The notes under the pieces are model-generated. The model was not told where the DNA came from. It was given only the letters and a program-made list of their open reading frames with translations, and did no database searches. The position numbers and the translations under genes are program-made. Below, piece after piece: positions 17,087-28,992 of a DNA stretch of 57,055 nt (positions are counted from its first letter, which is position 1; every line of letters starts with the position of its first letter). Source of the DNA: Vitrella brassicaformis (taxonomy: Eukaryota; Sar; Vitrellaceae); the NCBI GenBank assembly GCA_001179505.1, contig CDMY01000304.1, positions 60,379 through 117,433 of the forward strand, written 5' to 3'.

Positions 17087-17682
17087 TCAGTCCTCACGCA
17101 CTGCCTGCCGGCCACCCTGCAAAGGGTAGCGGATACACATGCGATCACAGAAGTCATCACATGACGTGCACGGCTGTCCTGAGCGTACCATGACGGATGC
17201 CGTTAGATCGAATGCATTTGTCTCATCCTGGTGAGGCCTTTCGTCGTCTTCATCAACGTTGATCAACCTGTAGATGTGACATCCATATGGAAGCCATCCC
17301 AATGACTGAATGACAGCCCCAACTCATTATGCGCACTCACTCCCGACCTGTATGAGCCCATCGATGCATCCATCGCTGCGCCTGATGTGTGGGCCCGTCA
17401 AGGGGTAGGAAGCGAGTCATGCACCGCCCGCATGAACTCGCGTATGAACGTATCTGGCCTCGGGGGAGGCGTCTATCACATGCTCGTTCTCTTCATTCTT
17501 CTCAAGACGACCTGCATGACAGAGTAAAGAAGAAGGAACAGCCACGGTGAATGCATTGTCGTTGCCTGTCCTCCCCCCTTCTCTCCCTCTCCGACTGCTT
17601 CGCCTGCGAGCTTAGCCGGCAGCAGCTGCGGCGGTTTCAGGAAGCACCCTAGGCCCCTGGTGTCTGTTCTATCAGGCCGCAA
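17087..17682 (-). CDS. Hypothetical minus-strand exons
   Basis: Two plausible exons are seen on the minus strand. The upstream one (about 17430-17512) reads LEKNEENEHVIDASPEARY before a GTTCAT donor. The downstream one (acceptor TCTACAG near 17268) reads LINVDEDDERPHQDETNAF and then DLTASVM before a GTACGC donor, or continues open to 17087. Acidic composition; no family recognised. The rest of 16774-18042 shows no supported gene. Confidence 0.35.
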
Positions 17683-18042
17683 ACCGACTCGTCCGGTCCC
17701 ATTCCCGCCCCCTCCTTTTGTTTTTTGTTCTGTCCATTGAAACAGTCATGCCAGCCACGTTTCGCAGACACCACAGCAAGGACGCAACAGCCACAATTGG
17801 CCAGAGGGCGGCGCTTTGGCCTCGAAGGCAACTGCATTCTCGTTCTCTGTCTTCACGTGTTCGTGATTCTGTCTCGTTTTGTCGCCACTAGTACTTCATT
17901 TGCCAGACAAGCAAAGAGGCCGGCAATCAACAGTATGCAGACAAGGAGAGACGCAGAGGTGGGACTACGATCAGTACCACTGCTGTGCAACGGGGTCCCT
18001 GCACACACACAGACGCACACACACACTCTCACATGAAGGCAT

Positions 18043-19811
18043 TCATGGTCCGAATCTCTTCGCCTTACTGCCTACTGACCAGAAGATGTGCTGTCTGCGG
18101 GGATCGGGAGGCACTAGCGGCGTTGGCAGATGGTCCATCGGGCACATGGGTCGCCGGGCGATCTCATACTGCTTGAAGGACGTTTGATACGTTGACCTGC
18201 ACTCAGCAGATGATGGCATGCATGGCATGCAGCCACAATCGATAGAGGAACATGGATGCTGCACGCTCATTATACCCGAAGTCACGGTTGTCGGGCTGTG
18301 CGACCCTTGCGCCTCGCGGCATCGGCGCCTGACGCTCCAGCTCCCACTGTTTGTACGTCTCGCCATAGGTGGATGTGCCCTCAAATGGCAGAGGAGGCGC
18401 TGCACACACACACATGCCAAGCCATCCTATTCCCCCACCCACCAGCGCATCGACATGTGTCTGTCTCTGTTGTTAGTTGTCACTTACGGGCCTGCACGAC
18501 GGGCTTGACGGACTGCGCCTTGCAGACGGGCTTCTCGTCGTGAGCCTCGCGGTAGCTCGACACGGCTTCGAACTTTGCCGGACTGCACAACACACAGACG
18601 GAGGGAGAGGGAGAGGGAGAGACAACAGTCGCCGTGGCTGCCTCGATGGATGCTATGCTCGTCGTCTCACTTGGGTGTCCACTGCATCTTCTCGGCGCGG
18701 CGTTTCTCGGGCAGCGCCTTGTGGTCGAAGTCATTCTGACACGACAGACGGACACCATCACAGAGTGACGGCAATGCAGCTGGCTCCTCTGTGTGTGTGT
18801 GACCCTGTATGTGGAGGCGCCCTGGAAGGGCAGAGACACGGGCTCGTTGACTGCCTGAGGGCGCCTGGGAGGGGGCAGCTCCCACTGCTGATAGTCAGAT
18901 CTACACACATACACGCGCACACACGCCACGATTGACCAAGGATGCAGGCAGCGCATCAGACAACAAACTTCCCTAGGCAGGCATACTAACTTGTGTGTGG
19001 AGGTGCCCTCGAACTTGAGCGGCGCGTAAGGCCTGGGCGGCTGCACGACTGCCTGTGTCCTCGGCACCTCCTTGTGTGTGTACTCCTGCTTGTACGTTGA
19101 CGCCCCTGTACCCAGGCTTCGGCTATCGGGAGGCACTAGCGGCGTTGGCAGATGGTCCATCGGGCACATGGGTCGCCGGGCGATCTCATGCTGCTTGAAG
19201 GACGTTTGATACGTTGACCTGCAGTCAGCAGATGATGGCATGCATGGCATGCAGCCACAATCGATAGAGGCACATGGATGCTGCACGCTCATTATACCCG
19301 AAGTCACGGTTGTCGGGCTGTGCGACCCTTGCGCCTCGCGGCATCGGCGCCTGACGCTCCAGCTCCCACTGCTTGTACGTCTCGCCATAGGTGGATGTGC
19401 CCTCAAATGGCAGAGGAGGCGCTGCACACACACATGCCAATCCATCCTATCTATCGACATGTGTGTGTCTCTGTTGTTAGTTGTCACTTACGGGCCTGCA
19501 CGGCGGGCTTGACGGACTGCGCCTTGCAGACGGGCTTCTCGTCGTGAGCCTCGCGGTAGCTCGACACGGCTTCGAACTTTGCCGGACTGCACAACACACA
19601 GACGGAGGGAGAGGGAGAGGGAGAGACAACAGTCGCCGTGGCTGCCTCGATGGATGCTATGCTCGTCGTCTCACTTGGGTGTCCACTGCATCTTCTCGGC
19701 GCGGCGTTTCTCCGGCAGCGCCTCGTGATCGAAGTCATTCTGACACGACAGACACCATCACACACACACCAATGCAGGTGGCCCCATGGTATGGTGATAT
19801 CTCTGCTCTGA

Positions 19812-19847
<36 letters not shown>

Positions 19848-20222
19848 CCCTGTATGTGGAGGCGCCCTGGAAGGGCAGAGACACGGGCTCGTTGACCGCC
19901 TGAGGGCGCCTGGGAGGGGGCAGCTCCCACTGCTGATAGTCAGATCTACACACATACACGCGCACACACGCCACGATTGACCAAGGATGCAGGCAGCGCA
20001 TCAGACAACAAACTTCCCTAGGCATACTAACTTGTGTGTGGAGGTGCCCTCGAACTTGAGCGGCGCGTAAGGCCTGGGCGGCTGCACGACGGCCTGTGTC
20101 CTCGGCACCTCCTTGTGTGTGTACTCCTGCTTGTACTCTGACGTCCCGACAGAGGGGCCAGGCACGCCGCTCACCGACTCGGGCAGCCGCAGTCGGCGAG
20201 GCGACACTGATGTGCCTACATC

Positions 20223-20254
<32 letters not shown>

Positions 20255-20401
20255 CAGAGAGAGAGAGAGAGACCCTTATGCATCACGACGTACGTCGGTT
20301 GACTGACCGATGCTCAGCCGGAACTGGCCCGTCGTGGTGAAGTCTTGGTTCTGGGGCATGGCCCCCTGGGGCAGCTCGGCAGCCGTAGTCTGACTCACCA
20401 T
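18043..20401 (-). CDS. SAXO/SPM1-like microtubule-stabilising protein with internal tandem duplication
   Basis: Predicted axonemal or subpellicular microtubule protein of the SAXO (FAM154) type. The start (20401) reads MVSQTTAAELPQGAMPQNQD; exon 1 is 20308-20401 and exon 2 is 20032-20215. The protein is built of Mn-like modules: SEYKQEYTHKEV, KFEGTSTHKSDYQQWELP, PFQGASTYRNDFDHEALPEK, KFEAVSSYREAHDEKPV, PFEGTSTYGETYKQWELE, STYQTSFKQHEIARRP. These match the family's F-x-G-x-S-x-Y spacing. The set of about six modules occurs twice, on two nearly identical genomic units of about 1,022-1,041 bp (18060-19100 and 19100-20130). It ends SKAKRFGP plus stop. Family members bind microtubules through these repeats; that activity is inferred. 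It is divergent from the coiled-coil gene starting 366 bp away. Confidence 0.85.
18060..20130. repeat. Two near-identical 1-kb tandem units inside the SAXO-like gene
   Basis: Each unit carries the same exons and introns. GGGAGGCACTAGCGGCGTTG occurs at about 18107 and 19129, and TACTCCTGCTTGTAC at about 19081 and 20122. Exons differ by only a few substitutions, while an intron near 19805-19850 has gained (CT)n(GT)n. This indicates a recent duplication or an assembly duplication. Confidence 0.9.
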
Positions 20402-20766
20402 TGTCGCCCAGCCACCTCAGCAAACAGCAGAGAACCTCAAGATGCCTCGCATGGGATTGGTTTGCAAGATGGCCCAGTGGCTAGAATGTTTCACCACAAA
20501 AAACAACAAAACAAACCACCACAACAAACAACAAAACAGCCACAAAAAACAACGAAAGTTCCCGATGCGAGCTTCTGAGCTCGCAGGGTTTGCGGGGTTA
20601 GGCGCGTTGCAGGAAAAGCCGTCTGCCTCGCTCCAGAAGCAGCAACCATTTCCTGAGTGCCATTCAGCGGGCAATCGCTCGCGCGAGAGAGAGGCGGTCG
20701 TTGCCCCTTTGCTGTCTGTCAGTGTGATTGCCGAGTCGCGAAGGCAGAACGCCTCCCTCCCCAGCG

Positions 20767-23700
20767 ATGGACGTGACTCATGCGATAGACCGTTTGCGGA
20801 GTCAGGTCGAGGAGAAGGACCTGGAGATAGCCCAGCTGCGGAGCCAGCTGCAGCCGTACCTCAACTACAGAGGGGCATACAAACACCCCGGTACAGACAC
20901 ACGAGATGCGGAAGGGACTGTGGGGAGGTCGGGGGGGTGGGGGTGAGCGCGCGAGTGAGACAGTCTGGTCTGCCTGTCTTGCTTGTTTGTTTGTCGTGTG
21001 TTGGGTCGTCTTGTCTATCGTCGGTTGTCTGTCTGTTGTCCAATGCAGGAGTGGGTCAGGCGCTGCACACGCTGCTGGACATCTACCCGCCGCTGCTGTA
21101 CGAGCTGTCACAGGACCCCAAGGCTGATGTCAAGGACGTGCAGCAGTTCGTCGACGCGCAGCTCAACGTGCGTACGCCCAACACAAGAGGCGCATCGCAC
21201 CCACACGTTTCCCATCTCTCTGCCCATCCCATCAGAGTTTGGTGGCGGAGCTGCCGTCGAACGAGGCGGACTGCGCGTCGGTGCGTGTGCCGCTGACCGA
21301 GCAGGACTGCCTGCCCTACCTCAACATCAAAAAGCAGCTCGAAAAACTCCAGCAGGCGAACCCCTCGTGGTGAGTGAGTGGGCACGGACCCGGCCACACA
21401 CACTCGTCGATGTCTGTCTGTCTGTCTGTCTTGCAGGTATGAGAAGTGGGGCATTGGCAGCCATGGCGGCGATGCGGAGGGCAGTGAGGCGTCGGCGGCG
21501 GCCACCACCACTACTACTACTGCTCATGGAGTGCTCGACTCGCTCCACCCCATTGGTATGTTTGCAGACATTGCCGGGACAATCTGACGAACAAGTGTAG
21601 AGGCCCGGATGTGATGTGTGTGTGTAGGTGAGGAGCTCAAGTACAGCCCTCGGAAGGAGGAGAGCGAGTTTCTCACCAAGCTGTGGACGCAGCTGCTCGT
21701 CAACGTCCTCAAACACGCCGAGGGCGCCGAAGGTGCGCTCACCCATTTTTCTAGACAGACAGACATAGAGAGTGTGTGTATGCCTTCTTGTCTGTCGTCT
21801 GCACACGTTCTGTGCAGCCTCTGCGCTGCTGAGCCCGTCCGCGGATCGCATCAAGCAGTTGTGTGACCGAACTGGTACGTACGCCCACACCGCAGACACA
21901 CATCTCTGTTGTGTGTCTAGTCAAATGTCCCCACGTACTTCACGCACAGGCGAGCAATCTGCCCAGCTGGATGGCGTCAAGGAGCCGAGACAGAGAGAGA
22001 CGCTGCTCAGGTACACTGCACACCCACACACCCACACAACCACACACACCGTGCCGTGTGCACACACCTGGGGCTCTGATCCATTGGCTCGTAGGGACCG
22101 GATTGACGTCATGAGTGAGCTGCTCACGGCCTACTCGGAGAAGTTTCACACCATCCTGGCGCAGCTGCAAGTACACTACAGCATCTCCTCTCTCACACAC
22201 ACACACAGAAAGGCATACACACGTCTGCAGTGCACTTGTGTGTATCTGGTGTCTGTGTGGTCTACTCGTGTCGTCCGTCCTTTGTTAGGGTGACGACCTG
22301 AGTCGGGTGCAGCAGGCCATCCATGACGTGCAGCACACGACAGCGGTGGGGGAATAATGAGTGCTGTCCTCAGACACAACACACACACACACACTCGCCC
22401 ATGCCTGTGTGTGTGTGTGTGTGTGTAGGAGGAGCGCAAGAAGATCGTGTCGTGGAAGATGCAGCAGGACGACCTCGTCAACAAGTACCAAGACAAGATT
22501 CAGCAGATGCAGGGTGCGGACAACCACCCCTCCCACCCCTCCCACCCCCTCCACACGCACAGGTGCACTGTACGTGTGTGTGTGTGTGTGCAGCGTATTG
22601 CCAGGAGAAGGCGGACAAACTCGACGAGGCACAGAACAACTACCAGGCCAAGAAGGTGAGGGCCCTTCCGTCCACACACATACACACACACACACCACCG
22701 CCTCTCTGCCGATGCATCTGTGTGTGTCTGCGATGGATGGATGGATCGATGGCTGTGTGTCTGTCATCACATCAGTCGGGTTATGAGGCCGAGCGCGAGG
22801 AGTGCCTCAAGCAGCTCGAGAGAGTCCTCTCGCGCATCGAGACCATTCAAGTACACACACACACACCCAATACCAACCAACACACACTCGTGAATGCAAT
22901 GCATCCCTCTCCCTGTGTGTGTGTGTGTGTGTGTGCAGGAGAAGGAGCGTGAGGACCTGCTGGCCATCGACACGGCAGCGTGTGAGCTCACCGAGGCCAC
23001 CGCCCGCGTCGAGGAGCGCACCGAGGCCCTCAACAAGATCAAGTACGTGTCTGAGTGGATCGGATGGCAATACGCCCACATAAGTGTGTGTGTGTCCGTG
23101 TCTGCGCAGGTTGCTGCACTCGCAGGCCGTGAATCGCTGGTGTGAGGGGGCCTCCTGCGTCGACCGCATCGGTATGCCCACCCGCACAGCACAGCGGCCC
23201 GGTGTGTGTGTGGTCCTTACCATCATCGTGTGTGTGTATGTTTATGCAGGTGTGTGGAGCACCGATCTGTGCGAGGCGTTGCAGAAGGACATGCACCGAT
23301 CCACACAGACACTCGTGCAGGGTATGTGTGTGTGTGTGTGTGGCTCTCTGTGTGGCTGACACAATCTGTGTGTGTGTGTGTGGGCAGAGTTGGCCCCCGA
23401 TGGTCTGCGCTTCGACGCGTTGAAGGAGGCTGCCTTTGAGAACCTCAATGTGGGCGTGCATCGCCGTGGACACATCCATCCATCCATCGAGACATCCATC
23501 CGTCCAGCCATCCATCCCATGTGTGTGTGTGTGTGCAGATGCTGATCAACAGCAAGCAGCGCGCCTACATCGAGACGTGCAACAAACTCGCAAAGAAATA
23601 CAACAAACTGGTATGCTGGCCCCCCCCCCACCACACACACAGTCGTGTCTCTCTGCCTGTGTCGCCGCAGCAATATTTGCTGAATGCGGGCGACCCTGAG

Positions 23701-25674
23701 GAGCTCGCCGCGGTGCCTGAGGTACACAGCACCCTCAGCACACGACCCTTTGTATGTGTGTGTGTGTGTGTGTGTGGTTCGACGACAGGAGGAAGAGTGC
23801 GACATGGTGCTGCTGCCCGAGCACTCCCCCTCAGAGCCCGCCATACCCACCACTGCTCAAGCCGCATCGGCATCGGCATCAGCAGCAGCGGCCAACGACT
23901 CCGAGACGTATGCCCCCATGCACCTGCACATCGGCGCCACGCAGACACTGATGTGTGTGTGTGTGTGTGTGTGTGCAGCGAGTTGCCGGCGAGTGTGACT
24001 GTGGGTGTGGGCGTGGGCGCGCCTCGCCGTTCTGCGTACGCCATCGAGCTGGCCAAGTTCAACAAATACAACACGTGAGCCACACACGCATCTATCCGTC
24101 CATCCGTCCATCCATCCATCCATGTGTGTGTGTAAATGCCCCCACACAGGTTGGAGAAGAAGCAGAAGGCGGAGCTCGAGGCGCTCAACGAGAAGAAGAG
24201 CCAGCTCGAGAAGTCAGCCACACCACCCACACAGCCCACCCACACAGAGAGAGAGAGACACCCACGTGGCCACTGTGCTGTGCAGGTTGACCACGGAGTA
24301 TTTCCGATCGCTGGATTACTTCTCCAAGCACCAGGGCGCCTCCCCCACCCACATGGGCGAGTCCGACCAGACCAACATCAAGCTGCTCATCAAACAGAAA
24401 CTCGTCCAGGCCACACAGGAGGTCAGAAGCCAGCCGAAGAAGCCATCCCTCCATCCCTCCCGATGTGCGACCTGTGTGTGTATGTGTGTGTGTGTGATGG
24501 TGATGTTACAGGGGAGCGAGACGATCGACAGTGCCGCTGCGCGCCAGTGGGTCAACAGCTTCTTCTACACCACTGCGTAAGTACTCGTGCGCACGGACCC
24601 CACACAACTACAACTACAGCTACACACCTGCCGGATGTCGGCCGTGTGTGTCTGTGTGTGTCTGTGTGCGCAGGTCGCTGCCCAAGCTGCCGGCGATGCC
24701 CGGATGGTTCAGCAGCTCCTCCACCAGCAACCCTCTCGTACACACACACACACACACACATACACCCTTCACACACGCACACACAGCGGCCTCCATCTGC
24801 ACACACGTGTGTGTGTGTGTCCATCTCTTACTAATGTGCAGCCGCTGCTGCCGATGACCGGCTCGATGAACTCGTATATGCGCGTCAACAGCCTGCACCG
24901 GCCGGGGGGGGTGGACGCCAGCCCCTCGCAGGCTCAGCACTGGGAAGTGGTACGTACGTCCACACACACACACACACTCACACACAAATGAAGGTTCGAA
25001 CACGTGTGTGGGTGCAGTTCACTGAGATGAGCGAGACGGTGGGCACGAGCGACGTGGACGGATATCAGGCGCTCGACAATAAAGGTATATATGCACTGAG
25101 CCATACCACCGCCGTCGCCACACACACACACACGTGTTCACCTGTGTCTGGGCCCCATGCACAGAGACGCTCGAGGCGCTGGCCAACGCCCGTGTGCTGC
25201 CCCCACGGCCGCCCTCTCCGCCACCATTCGTGCCAGCTGCCTGTGGGCCGAACGTGTAAGCATCCACACACACACACAGAGAGAGAGAGGGAGAGAGAGA
25301 GAGAGACCCGTGAAAGCATCCATATGTGTGTCTGTCTGCCTGCGTTCAGTGAGGGCCCGTGTGTGGGGCCGGTGGTGCAGCAGCTGGCTGCTGCTGGGGC
25401 CGGTGGTGGGCAGACAGACGCCGCAGCGGCAGCAGCAGTTCAAGACGAGAAGACGCCACCCAATGGCGTCGACGGTAGGCATACACACAAATGCACTCAC
25501 TGTATTTGACGCTCTCCTGCGCACATCGCATGGCGTGTGTGGTGGGGTGTGTGTGAAGGTTCGTATCTGGTGCTGAACGAGCCGAAGATGCTGACGATCG
25601 ACCAGCAGCAGCAGCAGCAGCAGCAGGGTGTGGGCAGAAAGAGGGAGAGAGAGGAGGAGGAGGAAGCGGTGTGA
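20767..25674 (+). CDS. Large coiled-coil protein, unrecognised family
   Basis: About 24 small exons chain in frame from ATG at 20767 (MDVTHAIDRLRSQVEEKD) to TGA at 25672-25674. Exon 1 begins with a leucine-rich heptad helix. Next come ALHTLLDIYPPLLYELSQD (about 21060-21170), LWTQLLVNVLKH (21685), a long helical middle (22090-23050: MSELLTAYSEKFHTILAQLQ, KKIVSWKMQQDDLVNKYQDK, REECLKQLERVLSRIETIQ, ACELTEATARVEERTEAL) and a second coiled-coil (24040-24430: LEKKQKAELEALNEKKSQLE). The C-terminus is low-complexity, with a poly-Gln run near 25605-25625 and a basic/acidic end GRKREREEEEEAV. There is no catalytic motif, signal peptide or membrane segment. The architecture would fit a cytoskeletal or centrosomal structural protein, which is only an inference. 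Most introns carry CA runs 5' and TG runs 3'. Confidence 0.8.
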
Positions 25675-27207
25675 TTGCGATTGATTCGGCTGGGCTGAGT
25701 GAGTTTGTGTGTGAGGCAGTGGGGGCTTGGTATGTTTGTATGTTTGTATGTCTGCTTGTACCATTGAAGCGTTCGTGTGCAACCACGGCCGTCACGACAC
25801 CGCACACACAACACAGTGGGTGGTTGATTGCTCCCCCGTCCAGCTGTGGGTGTGTCTGCGGTGCGGTGCGGCCCGTCGTGTGCACCCACAGCACACGAGA
25901 GTTTTTTCTCGACTTTTCTCGTTTCGCTCTCTCTCTCTCTGTGTGTGTATGTACCATAAGCACATCTATCGGCCACGACCACAAACAAACTTTGAATGCG
26001 TCCGTCCGTCCGTCCGTCCGTCCATGTGTGTCTGAGTGAGTGCATCCATCATGCCTGCCTGTGAGCGCGTGTGTGTATGTGTGTATGTATCATATTCATC
26101 AGACAGAGCGAACGAGGCTCCATCCATCCATCCATCCAGCCGTAACATCGATCGCACATCTCATTTTTGGAAGGAATGGGTGGGCGTGTACACGTCCGTC
26201 ATGGTCACCGAATGTATCGTACCCCCATCTGTCACGAGTGCGGGGATTTTTGCCAGCCAGCCAGGGAGGGAGGGAGGGGAGGGGAGAGGGGGCATCACAG
26301 TTTCTGCTTCTTGCTGCCTACCTCTGTGTTTTCACCCCATCGACCGACCGTATGTATGGTATGCACACCCACACACACACACACTCACATCGATGTGATC
26401 TTCGTGTCACACGCACCTTAAACAGAGCAGTGGGCGGGCGCGCGGGGCGTCTTCATGTGCGCGTGGTGCCATGGGGGATGTGATGTGTGGCCGGGAGGGG
26501 AGAGGGGGTCGGCCTGACTAAGTGCGTTCGTGTGGAAGTCTGTCTGCGTGTGTCCACTATTATTGGCCAGGTTGATTTGTCATGCGCGGAACGTCTTCTC
26601 GTGTGTGCGTGTGGGGTGGGTGGGTGTCTCTGGGTCTGTTTGGTGCGCAGTGGATGGATGGATGGATGGTAGAGGGAGGGAGGGAGGCGACATAAGGACA
26701 GAGTGACCTGTATGTGTGTGCATTTGCGAGAAGACTTGGACAGACGAAGGAGACGACTAAACGAGTGTGTCGTCTGGCGTTCACCTTCCTCCCCGTCCCT
26801 CCCTCTGTGTTACCCCTCTCATAGACAGGCACGACGAACGGGGCCAATCTCACTCCCAATTGGCATCGTCCGTGCACCGTTCTTCAACAGCACCGACACA
26901 CAAAAAAGCCGCGGATGTTTCCAACTACACCCGGCGCATCTCTGTCTTCTTGCCATCTCTCTGTGTTGTTCCTTTCTCGAAGAACAGACCGCCGACGGGG
27001 CCACACCGGCAGCCAGAACTTTCCGGCTGCCTCCACAACACTCATGCATACGACGACCCCTCCAGTGGACAATCGGCACGCCCTCACTATCTCCATTCCT
27101 CTCTCATTCCTATCTACACAGCACGACCCGCAGCTCCCGTCCCCATCATCAATTCACTCCAGCACTCAAAACAGCGCCAACGCATCACATCATCCATCCC
27201 CCGTCAT
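25675..27207. other. Intergenic, microsatellite-rich
   Basis: Region between the 3' ends of two convergent genes. It contains GTCC/CATC runs (26000-26020, 26120-26140), (CA)n near 26370, a TGGATGGA run near 26650 and G-rich stretches near 26265-26290. Open frames here overlap on several frames and show no domain, so they are rejected. Confidence 0.6.
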
Positions 27208-28115
27208 TCAGGCCTCTGTCCGCCTGTATCTGTCCACCTGAGCCTCCTCCCCAAGATCTACGTAGTCGCCCTTGATGCGGTCCGCCCGGAACTCGCCCCA
27301 CCTGAAGGGCCGGTACCGCGGCTGCTGGCCAGCGGGGAGCGGGGCGATGATGGCGTCGTATTGGGGGGAGAAGAAGAAGGGGATGGAGTAGCGCTCGCGA
27401 GAGGGATTGGCCTGCACGCGGTGGAGGGCGGCGGGATACCTGTCGTTGGACCAGATCTGCATCACGTCGCCCACATTGACCTGGGAAGCAAACCACACAC
27501 ACATGGGGGTGGAGAGGTCACGATCGATCTGCCTCTTCCGCCATATCTGCCTACCGTGAGCGCGTCTTTGACGGGCTGCACGTCCACCCACTGCTGCTTG
27601 TCTCGCAGCCACACCTGCAGGGGCCATTAACACGTCACACAGACAGACAATCACTTTCGTCCGTTGTGTTGATGGAAGCACATCCAGTACAGACAACGGC
27701 CACGCACCTGCAAGCCGGGGACCTCCTGCAGCAGCAGCGTGATGGCACAGCCGTCCGTGTGGTGCGATACGCCCAGGTACTCATCGCAATCTGGGCAGGG
27801 AGGGAAGTAGTTGAGACGCAGGAGGGATGAGTGCTTGGCAAAAAGGGGGGCGAGGGATGAGGGGTCGGCGACGCCCATGTGGGTGGCGAGCGCCTCAATA
27901 AGCTTGCTGGCGATGCGCTCCATCTGCAGGTAGGTATTACGTGTAACACGCACGCAGTGCGTCTACATGTGCTGCTCGGGGGGATGTCACTCACCTGTCC
28001 GTAGTAGGCCTTGAGCAGGTCGTTGAACCTCTCGCTCTCCGTGAACTGATTGTACCCATCCAACGTGCTGCCTGGAGAAGCCAAACACACACAACGCTGC
28101 TCTCTCTCTCTCTGT

Positions 28116-28153
<38 letters not shown>

Positions 28154-28960
28154 GTGTGCGCATTCGTGTGTGTGTGTGTGTGTGTTCACCTTCCCATCGT
28201 CCGTTGCTTTTGCCGAGGTCGAGCCCCTCTTTCCAGTCCATCTTCTGCTTGGTCAGCTCATCGTCGAACCAGCCGCGCGACGTCTCACTGTTTCGCTTGA
28301 TCCTCATCTGCACACACGCACACACAGACAACGTGTGGAGCTGCGGACCCACCATGCGACGGATGCGTCCTCCCTCACTCCCTCCGTCACTCACCTTGAT
28401 GTGTTTCGGCTGTGCAAAAAAGGCCACCATCTCCTCTTTCAGGGCCGCCATGAGCTCACGGTCGATGGGATGGTTGACCATGTTGAAGAAACCAAACCGC
28501 TCACACGCCCTGAATGAATGAACATCAGACAGAGGAACGAACGCATCAATCACACCAAGAAACAAACACGCAAAACAGGACAACTGCATCTGTATGTATG
28601 GTCGTCTGCGCTGCGTGCATCTGGCTGGGCTGACCTGCCGATGGCATCGACGCATTCTCTTCTCTCCTCGGCTGCCGCATCTTCATTGAACAGAGGGGCC
28701 ACATCAATGGTCGGAACTTGGTCATCAGGCGAGAGGGTTGCCGACAGCGGTGCTGCAGGTGACAGCTGGCCTGCCCCGCCACGACGGAAAAAGAAGCCAC
28801 CACCGCGTCTGTAACTTGATGCTGCACTGACGAGAGAGATCAGAGCAGCGAAGATGGACGTCGTCAGTGGTGGGTAAAAAGGGAAGATCCGCTTCATCCG
28901 TGGCACTGGCAGTGGAATCCTATCCCGATCGTCGTGTTTTCTGACAGCTCCGGTCTGCAA
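27208..28960 (-). CDS. 2-oxoglutarate/Fe(II)-dependent oxygenase, isopenicillin-N-synthase-like
   Basis: Non-heme iron dioxygenase with a DIOX_N-like N-terminus and a 2OG-Fe(II) core. In minus-strand order, exon 1 ends near 28635 and carries [13 protein letters not shown]. Then come [20 protein letters not shown] (about 28480), [20 protein letters not shown] (about 28240), [20 protein letters not shown], and a block with [20 protein letters not shown] followed by [19 protein letters not shown] (HxD iron ligands near 27760). Finally there is [20 protein letters not shown] (distal His) and [10 protein letters not shown] (RxS 2OG anchor). All metal and 2OG ligands are visible. The start is 28960, or Met at 28897, which begins a hydrophobic stretch ([20 protein letters not shown]) that could be a signal anchor or targeting segment. 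Substrate unknown. It shares a very short divergent promoter with the DHHC gene. Confidence 0.88.
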
Positions 28961-28992
28961 GCTTAGACCGCAGAGAGGAAGAGCTCAAGGAG
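28961..28992. promoter_or_regulatory. Compact bidirectional promoter region
   Basis: Only 32 bp (95 bp if the internal Met is used) separate the divergent starts of the oxygenase and the DHHC gene, so their promoter elements must overlap each other or the 5' exons. No specific box is recognised. Confidence 0.5.

Noticed and set aside
25970-27630. Long plus-strand frames such as 26767-27630
   Set aside because: They run over microsatellites and antisense to the oxygenase exons, with no domain or splice logic.
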